DNA of 64,000 bases from Adenanthera pavonina. Lineage: Eukaryota; Streptophyta; Magnoliopsida; Fabales; Fabaceae. Position 1 is the stretch's first letter. Each line of letters opens with the position of its first letter. The translations under genes were made by a program, and so were the position numbers. The notes below the pieces were generated by a model, which saw only the letters and a list, made by a program, of their open reading frames with translations, had not been told where the DNA came from and did no database searches. Positions 39,004-50,441 of the stretch are shown piece by piece. The stretch spans positions 31,890,001 to 31,954,000 of the forward strand of contig JAIVEN010000014.1 in NCBI GenBank assembly GCA_026686845.1, given 5' to 3'.

Positions 39004-39090
39004 GAAAAGTCTGATGAATCTAGTCCAAGACAAAGAGCAAAAGCTTTAGCTGCCTTACATTCTACTTTTAATTCATCTTTAGAGAAAGCA
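39004..39090 (+). pseudogene. Captured villin gene fragment (C-terminal exon piece)
   Basis: After TTGATTTTAG, 29 codons read SDESSPRQRAKALAALHSTF and on to NSSLEKA. The SPRQRA-x-ALAAL-x-x-FNSS block is characteristic of the linker between gelsolin repeats and headpiece in plant villins, actin-bundling proteins. A TAG lies directly before the first codon at 39001-39003. The match is short but distinctive. It belongs to the same CACTA-type element as the AMP deaminase piece, making a two-donor chimera. Confidence 0.6.
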
Positions 39091-39110
39091 TACATCGCGA
39101 TCTACAAATT

Positions 39111-39454
39111 GAGGACAAGTGGCATTATTTACAACGTGGACTATAAAAAAAGACTACTAATTAACTAATTGGGCTTTATTAATTAATAACGTTCTGTTCA
39201 TAATTAATAAAAATGAAATTAACACTAATTAAGCCCATTAATATTTAAGTCACATGCTTTTTTAATGAAGCACATGACCTTTTAAATAATCTCCTCCAAT
39301 GGGCTTCTCTTGGGGTTGAATCTAAAACTTGTATTTTAGAGTTGAAGATCTCATTTAAACTTGGGCTTTATTTTTAGCACCTTTATCAAGTCTTCCAAGC
39401 TTTCCCTGCTCCTTTCCAAATTCTTGCAAGCCATGCCTAGCCTTTACTCTATCA
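39111..39454 (-). repeat. Truncated 3' LTR of a minus-strand gypsy element
   Basis: It aligns with 42400-42744 over its whole length. Its right edge is the LTR start (on the minus strand TGATAGAGTAAAGG), directly preceded by a purine tract (39455-39469 on the minus strand). About 580 bp of the 930-bp LTR are missing at the left, where it abuts the villin piece. Confidence 0.8.
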
Positions 39455-39564
39455 TTCCCTCTCTCCTCGAAAGGATTCATGCTCAAATCTCTATAATCTA
39501 CGTGAAAAGAAAGGGAACGATTAAAAGCATCAAATAGATCATAAGGAGTATACTTACCTTTCAA
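39455..39564 (-). pseudogene. C-terminal coding remnant just before the polypurine tract
   Basis: The minus frame reads MKGKYTPYDLFDAFNRSLSF, then HVDYRDL, and ends through the polypurine tract into the LTR. A homologous plus-strand copy lies at 43318-43435, so this C-terminus is conserved within the family. I do not recognise the protein; by position it would be the end of the polyprotein or of a last ORF. Confidence 0.4.
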
Positions 39565-40508
39565 GCTTGATTGATGTATCTTTTCTATAATCCTTTCATG
39601 AACTTGAAGGACATCAGTCTCTCTTGGCTACAAATTTGTTTTAAATATTCCTCTAAGCTTTTGCAACCAATCTCCAGGATAAAAAATCTTCCAACCATTA
39701 TGTCGATCAAGGGACTTATTTTCAAGCATTGGTGCACAAAATCTGGAATCTTTCTTCATATCATTTTCACCAATATCCTACCACAAAGAACTAGACTCAA
39801 ATGGAACCAAAGGGTTAGGGAAAACATGAAGGACGAAAGTAGGACAAAACATGACACAAAAAGAAATCTAGACAGATTTGGGTGTAATTCATTAAATTCA
39901 AAATCTGGATAGATTTGACACATGTGGATGATGCATAATGATAGAACAAAGATGGAGAAGAAACAACTTGAAGATCTTGATAAACCAAGATAAAAGATAA
40001 CACACATGAAGAAATCAATTTGATAGAGAGATGAGAGAACAAAGATTGGACAGAAATCACATTGAACAATTTATCACAAATTTGGAGAAAATAAGAAGGA
40101 CATAAAAAGGAACACAATCCACAAAGATGGACATAAGAGATTTGTGATATGAAGGAATAAACCACATTCAACGAAACAAACAAACACATGACTCATGAGA
40201 CTCATACAGCACATAACATATGTGATAACTTAGATAGATACAAGAAACTATGAAAGGAAACAAAACACAATGACCATGAGATGGAATAAAGGATAAAGCA
40301 ATGATTGGAGAATATGACACTAAATTATCACAATGCATCTTTTTCACAAGGGACTCATGCAATAGAGATAGGTGACATAATTCAAAGAAATTAGAAACGT
40401 AATGAGAAGGACAAAGAAAATACAATGAAGACACATAAGAAAGATTAGGTGAAGAAGGAAGAAGTTTTGTACAAACTGTTTTAAGCTTACTTTCACTTTC
40501 ACTCTTTC

Positions 40509-40895
40509 TCAAACTCTCCTTTTCTTTCTCTTTTTCAATCTTCTCTCAATCTTTTTCTCACTTACTCTTTTTGCACTCTTTGCATTTTTGTGGACTCTTT
40601 CTCTCTTATTTTTCCCACTCATGTTTTTCCACTTAAGCTCACTCTTCATTTTCTCACAAGTTTCACCTAAATTACATGACAATGATTCATGGGCCTTTTC
40701 CAATACAAAAGAACAAAGATTAACATGCCCATTCAAGTTATAATCAAAAGCATAATCTCCAATTACCATGTCAATATGCTCAACATCATTGCAATCATAA
40801 GAGTCAATTTCTAAAGGAATCACACCATTATCCACATAATTTTCCACCAACTGATTAGCAACATATAAAGCATGATTTTCCTCAAAAGGGTGCAA
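40509..40895 (-). pseudogene. Internal ORF of the minus-strand element, 128 codons, unknown
   Basis: The N-terminal half is acidic (ENYVDNGVIPLEIDSYDCND). The C-terminal 45 residues are strongly basic and Lys/Arg-rich, ending KKRKKRRV. It has no zinc knuckle, DSG or YxDD motif. It is probably part of a spacer ORF between gag and pol remnants, as seen in several gypsy families, but the identity is unresolved. It is in the same orientation as the element. Confidence 0.35.
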
Positions 40896-40973
40896 ACAAT
40901 CATAATTATGCTCAAAAGCACAAGCAACATCATGAAATTCATTTTCTAATTATGCTACAACATTATTTTCAAT

Positions 40974-41288
40974 TTACACACTACAAGCACAACTAGAATC
41001 ATCTAAGCTTTCTAACACAATACTATCAACATCCAGACCAATTCTCTCTTCAAGATTCAGCAAGATATCATGTTCAATCACATTATCATAATTAATAACA
41101 TTAAACTCATAGGGATTCTCAAGTTCAGCACATCCCAATTTAGATTCCAATTCAATTATTCCATTACAAGGGATATCATCAATGCAAGCAACATCATTCA
41201 TCTTAGTAGAATTATCACATCTTAAATCACAAGAGACATTAATATCAGAGTTTTGAGGATTAGGTGTACATGTAGTGGATTCTCTCAT
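40974..41288 (-). pseudogene. Internal ORF of the minus-strand element, 104 codons, unknown
   Basis: It is acidic, Cys- and Asn-rich (CDLRCDNSTKMNDVACIDD), with no recognised domain. It lies upstream of the ORF at 40509-40895 in the same direction, with a stop and short gap between (about 40896-40973), so both may be pieces of one broken frame. Confidence 0.35.
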
Positions 41289-41814
41289 TCCATCATAAGT
41301 TGTTGAAGTGGTAGCAACATCATGGTTTTTTTTTACAGAAATTGATAAGAAAAGAAATTTGAAGGAAAGACAAATTATAGAGATTTAATGGAACTTGCCA
41401 CCAAAACTGATAAATTAATTCAATCAAGTTCCAAATCAAGTCCAACCAAATAATTTTTTTGGATTTTTTTACAACTATTTTTTTTTGCTATATTTTTTTG
41501 CACCAATCAATCTCTCTTTGTTTTCTTAATTTTTTCTTTTTTTTAATATTTTTTTACTGCTATTATTTTTTTTAAATCAGAACAACTCACACAAGAAGCA
41601 AAACTAAAACAGTATAATGAATAGTAGCTTTAAACATTATGATGAACAGTAAATATGCACAGTGATGATGGACAGTAACTGTGCACAATGATGATGAATA
41701 GTGATGGATGAACAATACAGATGAATGGTCATGATAATTTTCTAGAAGCAACTAAAATGGAATGAAATAGAGAAAAACACACCTTGATTTGTAAACCTAA
41801 GCTCTGATGCCAAA

Positions 41815-42744
41815 TGATTAGTAAACCCTTATGAAACCCGTCCATAGAACCCACTTTGATGCGTAAGACAGCCGCATCTTTGCAAAACAAGGAACACAAA
41901 GACTAGACATCAAAGAAAATAATAAAGATGCACAAGAACAGAAGCAAAAGGAAATCAAAATAAAGAAATAAGATGGATAGATGTTAGTTTTGAGGAGTTG
42001 AACCTAAGAGAACCGGTCTCTTGAACTCTAGTTCATGTGATACCACAAGGAATGACCAAATCCTTGATAAGTCATAGTTTCATCCTAGCACTCAAAGAAT
42101 GCAAGAGAAACTCACAAAAGTCTAAAACTTTAATCATCCAAATATGAAAAACGAACATAAAAGTTAGCCTTAAATAGGTAAGGTAAAATCTAAACTAATA
42201 AGCCTAGAAAACTTAATTAATTTAGGCTTAAGTAATCCTAATAGGATTAAGAGACTTTGGGCTCAAATTGCACTCCTATTGGACCTAGGAAACTAGTAAA
42301 ATAATATTCTAAAAATAAATGACAAAAATTCAAAGAAAATAATAAAAATAACACATAAGCCCTAATAAACATGCCACCACGTTAATGAAATCACATGTTT
42401 GGCACATGACATGGATTTTTACAAGGTGGGCTATCAAAAAAGACTACTAATTAACTAATTAGGCTTTATTAATCAACAAAGTTTAGCCCATAATTAATAA
42501 AAATGAAATTAACACTAATTAAGCCCATTAATATCTAAGTCACATGCTTTTTTAATGAAGCACATAATCTTTTAAGCAATCTCCTCCAATGGACTCCTCT
42601 TAGGTTTGGATCTGAAACTTGTATTTTGGAGTTGATGATCTCATTTAAACTTGGGCTTTATGTTCAGCACCTTTATCAAGTCCTCCAAACTCTCTATGCT
42701 CCTTTGCAAATTCTTGCAAGTCATGCCTAGCCTTTACTCTATCA
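41815..42744 (-). repeat. 5' LTR of the minus-strand gypsy element (930 bp)
   Basis: On the minus strand it starts TGATAGAGTAAAGG and ends ..TTTACTAATCA, followed by the PBS. It aligns to the truncated copy at 39111-39454, the plus-oriented copy at 43436-44363 and the minus copy from 44366. Confidence 0.85.
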
Positions 42745-43435
42745 TCATTCAAGCTTGAAAGATATGTTCCTTCCATATGATTTATTTGATGCAAGGAATA
42801 TTATGGATTAATAAAGCCCAATTGGTTAATTAATAGTCTTTTCAATGGCCCAACTTGTAAATAAATATGCCATGTTCCAAGCATGTGATTTCATTAATGT
42901 GTTGGCATGTTAATGAGGGCTTATACATTACTTTTATTATTTTCTTTGAATTTTCATCATTTATTTAGAATTTTATTTTATTAGTTTTCTAGGTCCAATA
43001 GAAGTGTTATTTAAGCCCAAAGTCTTCTAATCCTATTAGGATTACTTGAGACCAAATTAATTAGGTTTTCTCAGCTTATTAGGTTAGATTTTACCTTGCC
43101 TATTTAATGCTAACTTTTATGTGTGTCTTTTAGGCTTAGACGAATGAAAAGTTCAGTTTTGTAAGTTTTCCAGGCTTATTAGGTTTTCTAGGCTTATTAG
43201 GTTAGATTTTGCCTTACCTATTTGAGGCTAAATTTTATGTGCATTTTTTAGACTTAGACGAATGAAAATTGCATCATATTTGGTATGTTCATGCAGGGAA
43301 TAAAGCAAAGATGTGTCAATCAAGCTTGAAAGGTATGTTCCCTCCATATGATTTATTTGATACGTTTAATCGCTCCCTTTCCTTCCATGTAGATTATAGA
43401 GATTCGAGGACAAATCTTTCCAAAGAGGGAGGGAA
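42745..43435 (+). mobile_element. Rearranged plus-strand copy of the same gypsy element
   Basis: Plus-oriented pieces are joined: the internal 3' end (42750-42790), an LTR fragment (about 42795-43310, with a local duplication of TTCTAGGCTTATTAGG near 43070 and 43165-43200), then the internal 3' end again (43318-43435) with polypurine tract at about 43420-43435. The order is not that of an intact element, so a deletion or template switch is likely. Confidence 0.55.
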
Positions 43436-44363
43436 TGGTAAAGGATGACTTGAGCATGATTCAAATAGAAGGCTTGGACAAATTCAAGAGCATGGCAAAA
43501 GGCTTGTGAATATTGTTATACAAGTTGGAGCCAATTATTTGACCTAGTTTGTAGTCCAACTAAAGCTAGAGAGCGTGAAAAGATTACAAGTTTCATATCC
43601 AAGCCCAAGAGGAGCCCATTAGAGGATATTACTTAAAAGATCATGTGCTTCACTAAAAGAGCATGTGACTTAGGCATTAGTTAGTTTAATTTATTTTAAT
43701 TTTATTTTTATTAATATGGGCTGGACTATGTTGAGTAATAAAGCCCAATTCGTCAAATAGTAGTCTTTTTAATAGCCCACCTTGTAAATAAACATGTCAT
43801 GTGCCAAACATGTAATTTCATTAATATGTTGGCATGTTTATAAGGTCTTAGGTATTATTTTATTATTTTTTTATGAATTTTTGTTATTTTATTTTAGGGC
43901 TTTATTTTATTAGTTTTCTATGTCCAATAGGAGTGTTATTTGAGCACAAAGTCTTCTAATCCTATTAGGATTACTTGAGCCCAAATTAATTAGATTTTAT
44001 AGAATTATCAGGTTAGATTTTACCTTACCTATTTAAGGCTAACTTTTATGTGCATTTTTGAGACTTAGACAAATGAAAATTTCAATTTTGTAAGTTTTCC
44101 TCTTGCGTTTCTCTAAGTGCTAGATAGAACACCATGACTTATCAAGGAATTGGCCAATCCTTGTAGCGACACTGGAACTAGGGTTTATGAGATCGGTTCT
44201 CTTGAGTTCTAATTCACCTAAACCAATATGTCTTTTTGTGTTTTCTTGTTTATTCCCTTCTTCTTGTTGTTTTTCTATTTTTTCAGTTTTCATGTTCCTT
44301 GTAATTGCAACAATCCAAGTGTCATTCACTTCAAGTGGATTCTTTGGATTGATTCCATAAGGG
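43436..44363 (+). repeat. Plus-oriented LTR of the gypsy family, first arm of a foldback
   Basis: It starts TGGTAAAGGATGACTTG right after the polypurine tract and keeps homology to the minus LTR nearly to its end (CCATAAGGG). A minus-oriented copy begins immediately after it. Confidence 0.7.
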
Positions 44364-47237
44364 CTAAAAGTTAGCCTTAAATAGGTAAGGTAAAATCTAA
44401 CCTAATAAGCCTAGAAAATCTAATTAATTTGGGCTCAATTAATCCTAATCAGATTAGGAGACTTTGGGCTCAAATAACACTCCTATTGGACCTAAAAACT
44501 AATAAAATAATAAAAATTTATAAAAAATAATAAAGTAATACCTAAGCCTTTATATACATGCCAACACATTAATGAAATCATATGTTTGGCACACGACATG
44601 TTTATTTGCAAGGTGAGCTATCAAAGAGACTACTATTTGACCAATTGTGCTTTATTACTTAACATAGTTCAGCCCATAATTAACAAAAATGAAATTAAAA
44701 TAAACTAAGCCCACTAATGCCTAAGTCACATGCTATTTTAGTAAATCACATGATCTTTTAAGTAATATCCTCTAACAGGCTCCTCTTGGGCTTGAATCTG
44801 AAACTTGTAATCTCTTCACACTCTCTAGCTTTTGTTGAGCTACAAACTAGGTCAAATAATTGGGCTTCAACTTGTATAACAATATTCACAAGCCTTTTTG
44901 TAAAGTTTAGTATAATATAACTTTTGATGATGGCAAATATAGAGTAATAAGGAACAAATGCATCATATGTATTTGACATATTTAATGTCCCTTAAAGAAG
45001 TAAAATGTGCATTAGCATGTGTTTAATTATGTTTATAATATATATATCATATTATGTACTAATATATCCACTGTACTTTTACAATGAATAATATATTAAG
45101 TTGGATATATAAACTGGACTAACTACTTGGTGTGTAAGTGTAATATATTAAATGTAGAATGGTCCATGTAAGAAGAGTGAGCATTGAAATACAAAAAAGG
45201 AAATCATTATCATGGCTCACTCAAGAAAGAAGAAGAGAAAGGATGCTCCAAAAATGGAAGATCAAAAGGGAACATGGCAAGAAGGAAATGACCAATCAAA
45301 GTGGAACTCAACATTTGAAGACCTAGTCACTAGGTATATTTTGTTTTCACTTAGGTCTTGAGGCGGGATTAATCTTTGAAAATTACTTAATCTGGTTACC
45401 ATATGTTTTAAATGAGTTAGATCACGTAAATCTGATGTTAGCATATGTTGAAATTGAAAAACACTGACTGATTTACTAATTTTGAAGTTAATACTTAAGT
45501 ATTTTGTTGAAATTTTGAACTTTACTAACTGAAATTTGAACTTTCAGAGGGATCACCTATGACAAATGAATTTCAAGTATTAAAATTTGAATTTTGAGTC
45601 AAAGATAGCTAAGCAAATGAGCAAAATTCTTATGAAGTCAGATCAAAGTTCGTCTGATATTAAAGTGTAAAAAGAGTTTAAAGTTAGTCCCTCTGACAGA
45701 CAAATTTTGGATTTCAAAATTTGAACTTAAGAATGAAACTCAATGATTTATAATTGCATTTGATTGGCTCAAGAAGTTTTGGTTATCAAAGTAATACATT
45801 CTTGCTTTTAAACATAGTGAAATATGGTTTTCACGAATCTAGAGTTTGACCTTTGATTAGTATTTTTAAGATATCTCTCAAAATACATATGGATTTGACG
45901 TAAAACTTATTTCATATGAAACTAGACTTAATAATATTTTCAAGAAGGTTATTTCGCTCAAAATAAAGGTCATATGAAAAAGTTATGGCCATTTAAAGTT
46001 GAGTAGTGAGATATAGATTTTTAGTTTTGACCTCTAATCATTATTTTGATCATATCTCATAGAATACATTTTTTTTAAGTAAAACTCATTTCCTTTGAAA
46101 GTAGACATTAAGAGTTTTCCAACCATAGGTCATTTGCTTAATTCAGAGTTAAAATGAGAGAGTTATAGCTTCTGCAAAATTATTTACAGTGTAAAGTTTG
46201 AAGTTATAGAGGTTTTGCCATTGATAGACAAATTTTAGGCCTCTAATAGATGAATTTTAGGTCTCCAAAATTCAAATTTTCATAGCACTGTAGCAATATG
46301 GAACAACTGTTCATACTTACCATAAGCACTTTAAACTTGAAAATTCCTATATTCTAACATGGGAAATATTTGTCAAGATGAAAATTTGAATTTTACCTTT
46401 GAATAGACGAACTTTAAAGTTTAACATTAAAATATTTAACTTATGGTCTCTATGAAATTTGTTTATTGACACCCCAAAATTCAAACTTTAGATGATAGAC
46501 GCATTAAATACGCTTGGTGAACGACTAGTTTTGTAGAGAAACCGTTGGGTAACGTCTCTAACTGATAGATCTTGTGTCTAACATCTAGTTACACCACAAA
46601 TCTATAAATAGAATATCATTTGAACTTATGGGTAACAATCTTAAGAGAGTTTATGCAAAAATGTTATCCATATACACAAAATCTTTTTGTGTCAGCATGC
46701 TCTGAAAAATCTACCTCAGTAGAATGAACTTTCAATGTATCATTTACTCTAAGAAAGAGTTTTCATTCTATATTCATTCTTTTCTACAATTTCTGGGTAC
46801 ATTGTTAGTGTGGAATATTAATAAGGGAGATTACACATCTTGTAAGGGTGTTAGGAGAGTGGCTTCACAAGTGCATAGTAAAACTTGTGGGAAGTACTGA
46901 GACTTCACAGGTGCCCGAATCAAACCTGTGGGATTTAATGGAAAATCTTAAGTGGTGACTTGGGGACTGGATGTAAGCCAAGTAGTTGGGTTGAACCAGG
47001 ATAAATACTTGTGCTTTTCTCTTCATCTTCTCTATCCAATTGCTGTACTTTACACTCTCTGTTCATCCTTGTTTTGCTGCACTTCTGGTGAATTTAGGTT
47101 GTGATCCAAAAAGGGTGAAAATCTTGCATCACCTAATTCACCCCATCCTGGGTGACCAGCCAACCTAACACTTTTTGCCATGCTCTTGAATTTGTCCAAG
47201 CCTTTTGTTTAAATCATGGTCAAGTCATCCTTTATCA
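44364..47237 (-). repeat. Minus-oriented LTR of the gypsy family, second arm, split by a solo LTR
   Basis: Pieces 44366-44898 and 47171-47237 rejoin into the reverse complement of 43436-44040. The right end CTTTATCA (47230-47237) is the LTR start. About 345 bp of the other end are missing at the junction with the plus-oriented LTR. The Sirevirus solo LTR at 44899-47170 interrupts it. No internal region adjoins it on the right, where chromovirus sequence begins. Confidence 0.75.
44899..47170 (+). repeat. Sirevirus solo LTR (2272 bp), CTTTT target duplication
   Basis: It starts TGTAAAGTTTAG and ends CCAACCTAACA, flanked by CTTTT at 44894-44898 and 47171-47175. It aligns end to end with the solo LTR at 2540-4926. 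A TATA box lies at 46603-46610. The interruption is confirmed because the flanks rejoin into the gypsy LTR seen intact at 43436-44040. Confidence 0.93.
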
Positions 47238-48949
47238 CTTCATCTTCTTCAGCCACAAGCACATCTGGACCAGAGTAGAGAGTGTGAGAGAGAGCAAAAA
47301 ATTCCAAGACCAAAAAAGGAGAAGAGAAAGACAAAGTTTGGTTACCAAATTCTCATGGTAGGTATCTTTGGTTGCTATCTTGCATCTACTTGAGTATTGT
47401 AGTGTTTCGTGAAGCATTTTTCTCTAAATCACCTCTAAAATTTTCTACCTAGAGAGAGTAGAGAGAAAAAAAGGAGTTATGAAACCAAATCATAAAAAGG
47501 GATGTATGGGCCATAAGATGCAAGAATATGCCATTAGATTGCAAATTGATCGGGCAGTTATTTTTCTACTTTTTTTTTTGAAATTTTATGCCTATTTAGG
47601 GTTTGAAAGGGAAATGGGATTTTATGATTTTGACCCCAAAAAGGGATTCCATTGGTCCAAAATAGGTTAGAATAAGTATGTTGTACAAGAAATTTTCAAA
47701 GGATAGTTAAATGAAATTTTAGGGTTTTCCATGCACACTCTGTAGATGTGATCCTAAAATCTGCAGCTAATGTCATTATTTTATGATACAATAGGATTCA
47801 AAGGAGTTATAGAAGACTAAAGGAAGTGCCCACAACATCTTAGGTTCATTAGAAAGCACAAAGGTAGTTAACTTACCTATGTATGCCTATGTATTGTCAT
47901 TGATGTTGCTTAGTTTGAATGATGTGTTTAGTGTTTAAAATGGTTCCTTGTGATGATTTGGCATTGTTAGTTGGATTGTTTGAAGGGTAATATGACCCTG
48001 AATATGTCCAGCTACAATAGTTAGTGCTGCCCAAATTTTTATAAAGTATTTGTGCCAGAATAATTTGATTAAATGCTTGATGTATTTTTGGATGAATACT
48101 TGCAATATATATGATATTATGTGAGCATGATGGTGGTTGCTACTAAGAATCTTTGAATCTCATTCCCTTCAAATTGTGTAACAAATTTTAGTTTGAATTT
48201 ATGGCAAGATTGCCCAAGAATGCAAAGGGAAGGAGGAGCAAGTTGCTAATTAAGATGAACTTGCTATCTTTAGTGTTTTGTTTGGAGTATCTTGCAAAAA
48301 TGATGTGTATGATTTTAGGACTCTACTTGAATGTAATCATGTCTATCTAGATCTAACATAATGTAATGTGAAAAAGTGGAGACATGAAATGGCCATGTAT
48401 ATATATGTTAAGGTGTATTTTGCAAAGTTGAATGATGAAAGTAGCCATTCTGAGCACTGTTGAGAAATAAGTATACTGTATGGACCTTCTAATGTATAAT
48501 ACATGAATTCTTTATATGGATGTAAACTAGACATGAGTATATTTTCATGTACACCAAGAATACTCAAATTAGAGTTGTGTGTGAATTATATTGAATTTCC
48601 AAAATTGTGTTAGAATCAGGGATTTTTAGAAATTGACCATTGCTATAGTTTTTTTTAGAAAATAAACTGTATTAATTGCCCTAGTAGATACTCAGTTTCA
48701 TATTTTTTTCCAGATAGGCAATCTTTTAAACTATGTTTAGAGACTTGAACCACATCAATATGATTTTTGCATATTTAGTTATGAATTTTCAAATTTCATT
48801 GGGAAAAATGAGTTTTACCAAATGAATAGTACCCGAAAAAGAAAAAAATTGGTTTAAATTATTTTATGTAATCAAGTCTCTATTGAAGCATTAATGGACT
48901 TAAATGAAGTCTAATACATGGAAAATGAGTCTAAGTATGATATATGACA
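47238..48949 (+). repeat. 5' LTR of the host chromovirus, 5'-truncated
   Basis: A purine-rich block (GAGAGTGTGAGAGAGAGC), AATTCTCATGGTAGG and GAATCTTTGAATCTCATTCCC follow the order seen in the LTRs at 20300-22326 and 25947-28341. The end is ATATATGACA at 48949, directly followed by a PBS. The beginning of the LTR is missing at 47237, where the gypsy LTR foldback abuts. Confidence 0.75.
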
Positions 48950-48953
48950 TTTT

Positions 48954-48966
48954 TGGTATCGGAACA
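48954..48966 (+). other. Primer binding site of the host chromovirus
   Basis: TGGTATCGGAACA starts five bases after the LTR end. It differs in a few bases from TGGTATCAGAGC, the complement of the initiator tRNA-Met 3' end, as expected of an old copy. Confidence 0.75.
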
Positions 48967-49075
48967 TAAGGTTTTGGCCCTAGATTAGTATAGTTGGAAA
49001 GGAAATTATACTAAATAAATATTATTATTTCCTTCTAAGTTAGTCTATTAACTAGTTATTATTATAGTTGAGCAG

Positions 49076-49218
49076 TTGTCTGAATCCACAAGCAACTCAA
49101 TGGTGGACTATCAATTAGAGCCTCACCCTGGACTAGAAGGATTACCTGGCGAGGAAAGTAGTGGCTCGAATGTAGTATCTATGGGCGGTGTGGTAGGAAA
49201 ACCCTTTGAGGTTGAGCC
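49076..49218 (+). pseudogene. Start of an extra 5' reading frame of the host chromovirus
   Basis: An open frame without ATG runs from about 49076 into the Sirevirus insertion. The frame is acidic and Gly/Glu/Pro-rich (LEPHPGLEGLPGEESSGSN) with no known domain. It resumes in phase at 61185 after the target duplication and stays open to 61301. The function is unknown; see 61190-62270. Confidence 0.5.
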
Positions 49219-49564
49219 TGTTGAATCAAGAGTTTTGATGATTGTAAACCAACACTCAAGAGCTTGAATTGAAGATATCAAAGGAGATCAAAGCTGTGTC
49301 AAGTGAAGACTTTATGAGTATTTGCTGTTAGATCTCTTGTAGGATCTTGAGTTTTTGTTATGATTGGGTAAAAGATTTTGATTTGAGAAAAAGATGTTTT
49401 CAAACCTTGATTTTGTGTTAAATCTTTACCTATTTGAAAAACACCCACAAACAGATGAAGGTTGAAAGATTAAGCTAAACTGTCAAGTTGGAAATTCGAA
49501 CTTTGCCTTTGGAAGTTCGAACTTCGAGCTGAAACTGAATGAGTCTGAAGAGATGGCTCTCTGT

Positions 49565-50241
49565 CAGACGAATTTTGGCTGCTCAAAATTCGAATTTTCA
49601 TCTAGTCTGAAAGAAGCCTTTCTGGTAACAGACGAACTTCACACTTTCAAAATTCGAATTTCAAGAAAAAAATGAAGTTTGTGAAAACCAAAGAAATTCG
49701 TCTGAGACTATGATAAAATGCATCTGAAATCAAAATGAAATTGAGTTTGATAAATGCTCTCTGACAGACGAATTTTGAACTGCCAACATTCGAATTTTCA
49801 TATAAGTCTGAAAGAAGCTTCTTTGTAACAGACGAACTTTAAGTCTCCAAAATTCGAATTTCAGACAAAACAAAATTTGAGAGAATAGAAGAAATACGTC
49901 TGATACTATGTTAAAGTTCATCTGAGATCAAGAATGATTTAAGTTTCAAAACTGCTCTCTGACAGACGAACTTTGAACATTGAAATTTGAATTTCAGAAG
50001 CAAAAATCTTAAGTCTGTTTAAGTGAAACATCAACATTCGAATGATGAAATTAGTCTGGAAAGAGTCTCTCTGACAGACGAATTTCACCCTTTCAAAATT
50101 CGAATTTCGAGGGCACTGTAGCAAATTGAAAACACTGTTCACACTTAACCGAAAAATTTTCTTCGTGAAAATTCGTATGTCACATTGTGAAAATGTTTTG
50201 TAAGTTTCAAAATTCGAATTTCACTTAATGAACAGACGAAC
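49565..50241 (+). promoter_or_regulatory. Array of inverted-repeat modules in the Sirevirus U3
   Basis: Six modules have the word CAGACGAA and, starting exactly 24 bases later, TTCGAA (once TTTGAA): 49565/49589, 49629/49653, 49765/49789, 49829/49853, 49963/49987 and 50075/50099. The core is a near-palindrome of 24 bases, at its best CGAATTTTG, six variable bases, CAAAATTCG (49570-49593). Other copies vary, in part on both arms. TTCGAA also occurs at 49495, 49516, 50037 and 50213. The array lies upstream of the TATA box, as expected for transcription factor sites. It is repeated in the 3' LTR at plus 10,202. Confidence 0.8.
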
Positions 50242-50433
50242 TTCGTGTTGTAACGTTGGAAGCTTTAACCTTCGGTTCCTTCGAAATTCGTCTGTTGACC
50301 AGCCAAAATTTGAATTTCAGTATGTCAGAAACATTAAATGCGGTTGGTAAACGGATAGTTTTTCAGAGTAACCGTTGGATAACTTCTCCAACGGATAGAT
50401 TAAAGTCTCTAACGGATATTTGAGACCTAAATC

Positions 50434-50441
50434 TATAAATA
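50434..50441 (+). promoter_or_regulatory. TATA box of the Sirevirus LTR promoter
   Basis: TATAAATA within AAATCTATAAATACAAC; the same word occupies the matching place in all other Sirevirus LTRs of the window (1100, 4358, 46603, 60636). Confidence 0.75.

Larger units (their letters stand above)
32930..39110 (+). mobile_element. CACTA-type element carrying AMP deaminase and villin pieces (right end missing)
   Basis: The left end CACTAGTACAAAAAGGG is a textbook CACTA terminus. AACCGGTGGCATTTTTGTAAATAAA follows at 32989-33014. Subterminal inverted repeats built on AGATCGGT/ACCGATCT fill 32955-33180. The interior (to 35052, then from 37598) carries host gene exons in sense orientation. A solo LTR sits at 35053-37592. 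No right terminus is seen, and the sequence stops at a gypsy LTR fragment at about 39111. The interpretation as a Pack-type CACTA rests on the left end and the mixed gene content. Confidence 0.65.
39455..41814 (-). mobile_element. Internal region of a non-autonomous minus-strand gypsy-like LTR element
   Basis: It is bounded by LTR copies at 39111-39454 and 41815-42744. The PBS (minus strand TGGCATCAGAGC, 41801-41812) fits initiator tRNA-Met, and a polypurine tract is at 39455-39469. At only 2.36 kb it has no recognisable protease, reverse transcriptase or integrase. Near the PBS, 41625-41740 repeats a GATGAACAGT-like word. Remaining ORF pieces are listed separately. Probably an internally deleted element that would need a helper. 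Confidence 0.75.

Noticed and set aside
39756..40512. Overlapping minus-strand ORFs of 83-124 codons
   Set aside because: Cys/Ser/Leu-rich text typical of AT-rich DNA read in the wrong frame; no gag or pol motif.
49730..50142. Minus-strand ORFs present identically in both Sirevirus LTRs
   Set aside because: Identity is due to the LTR duplication itself; the residues simply translate the repeated modules.
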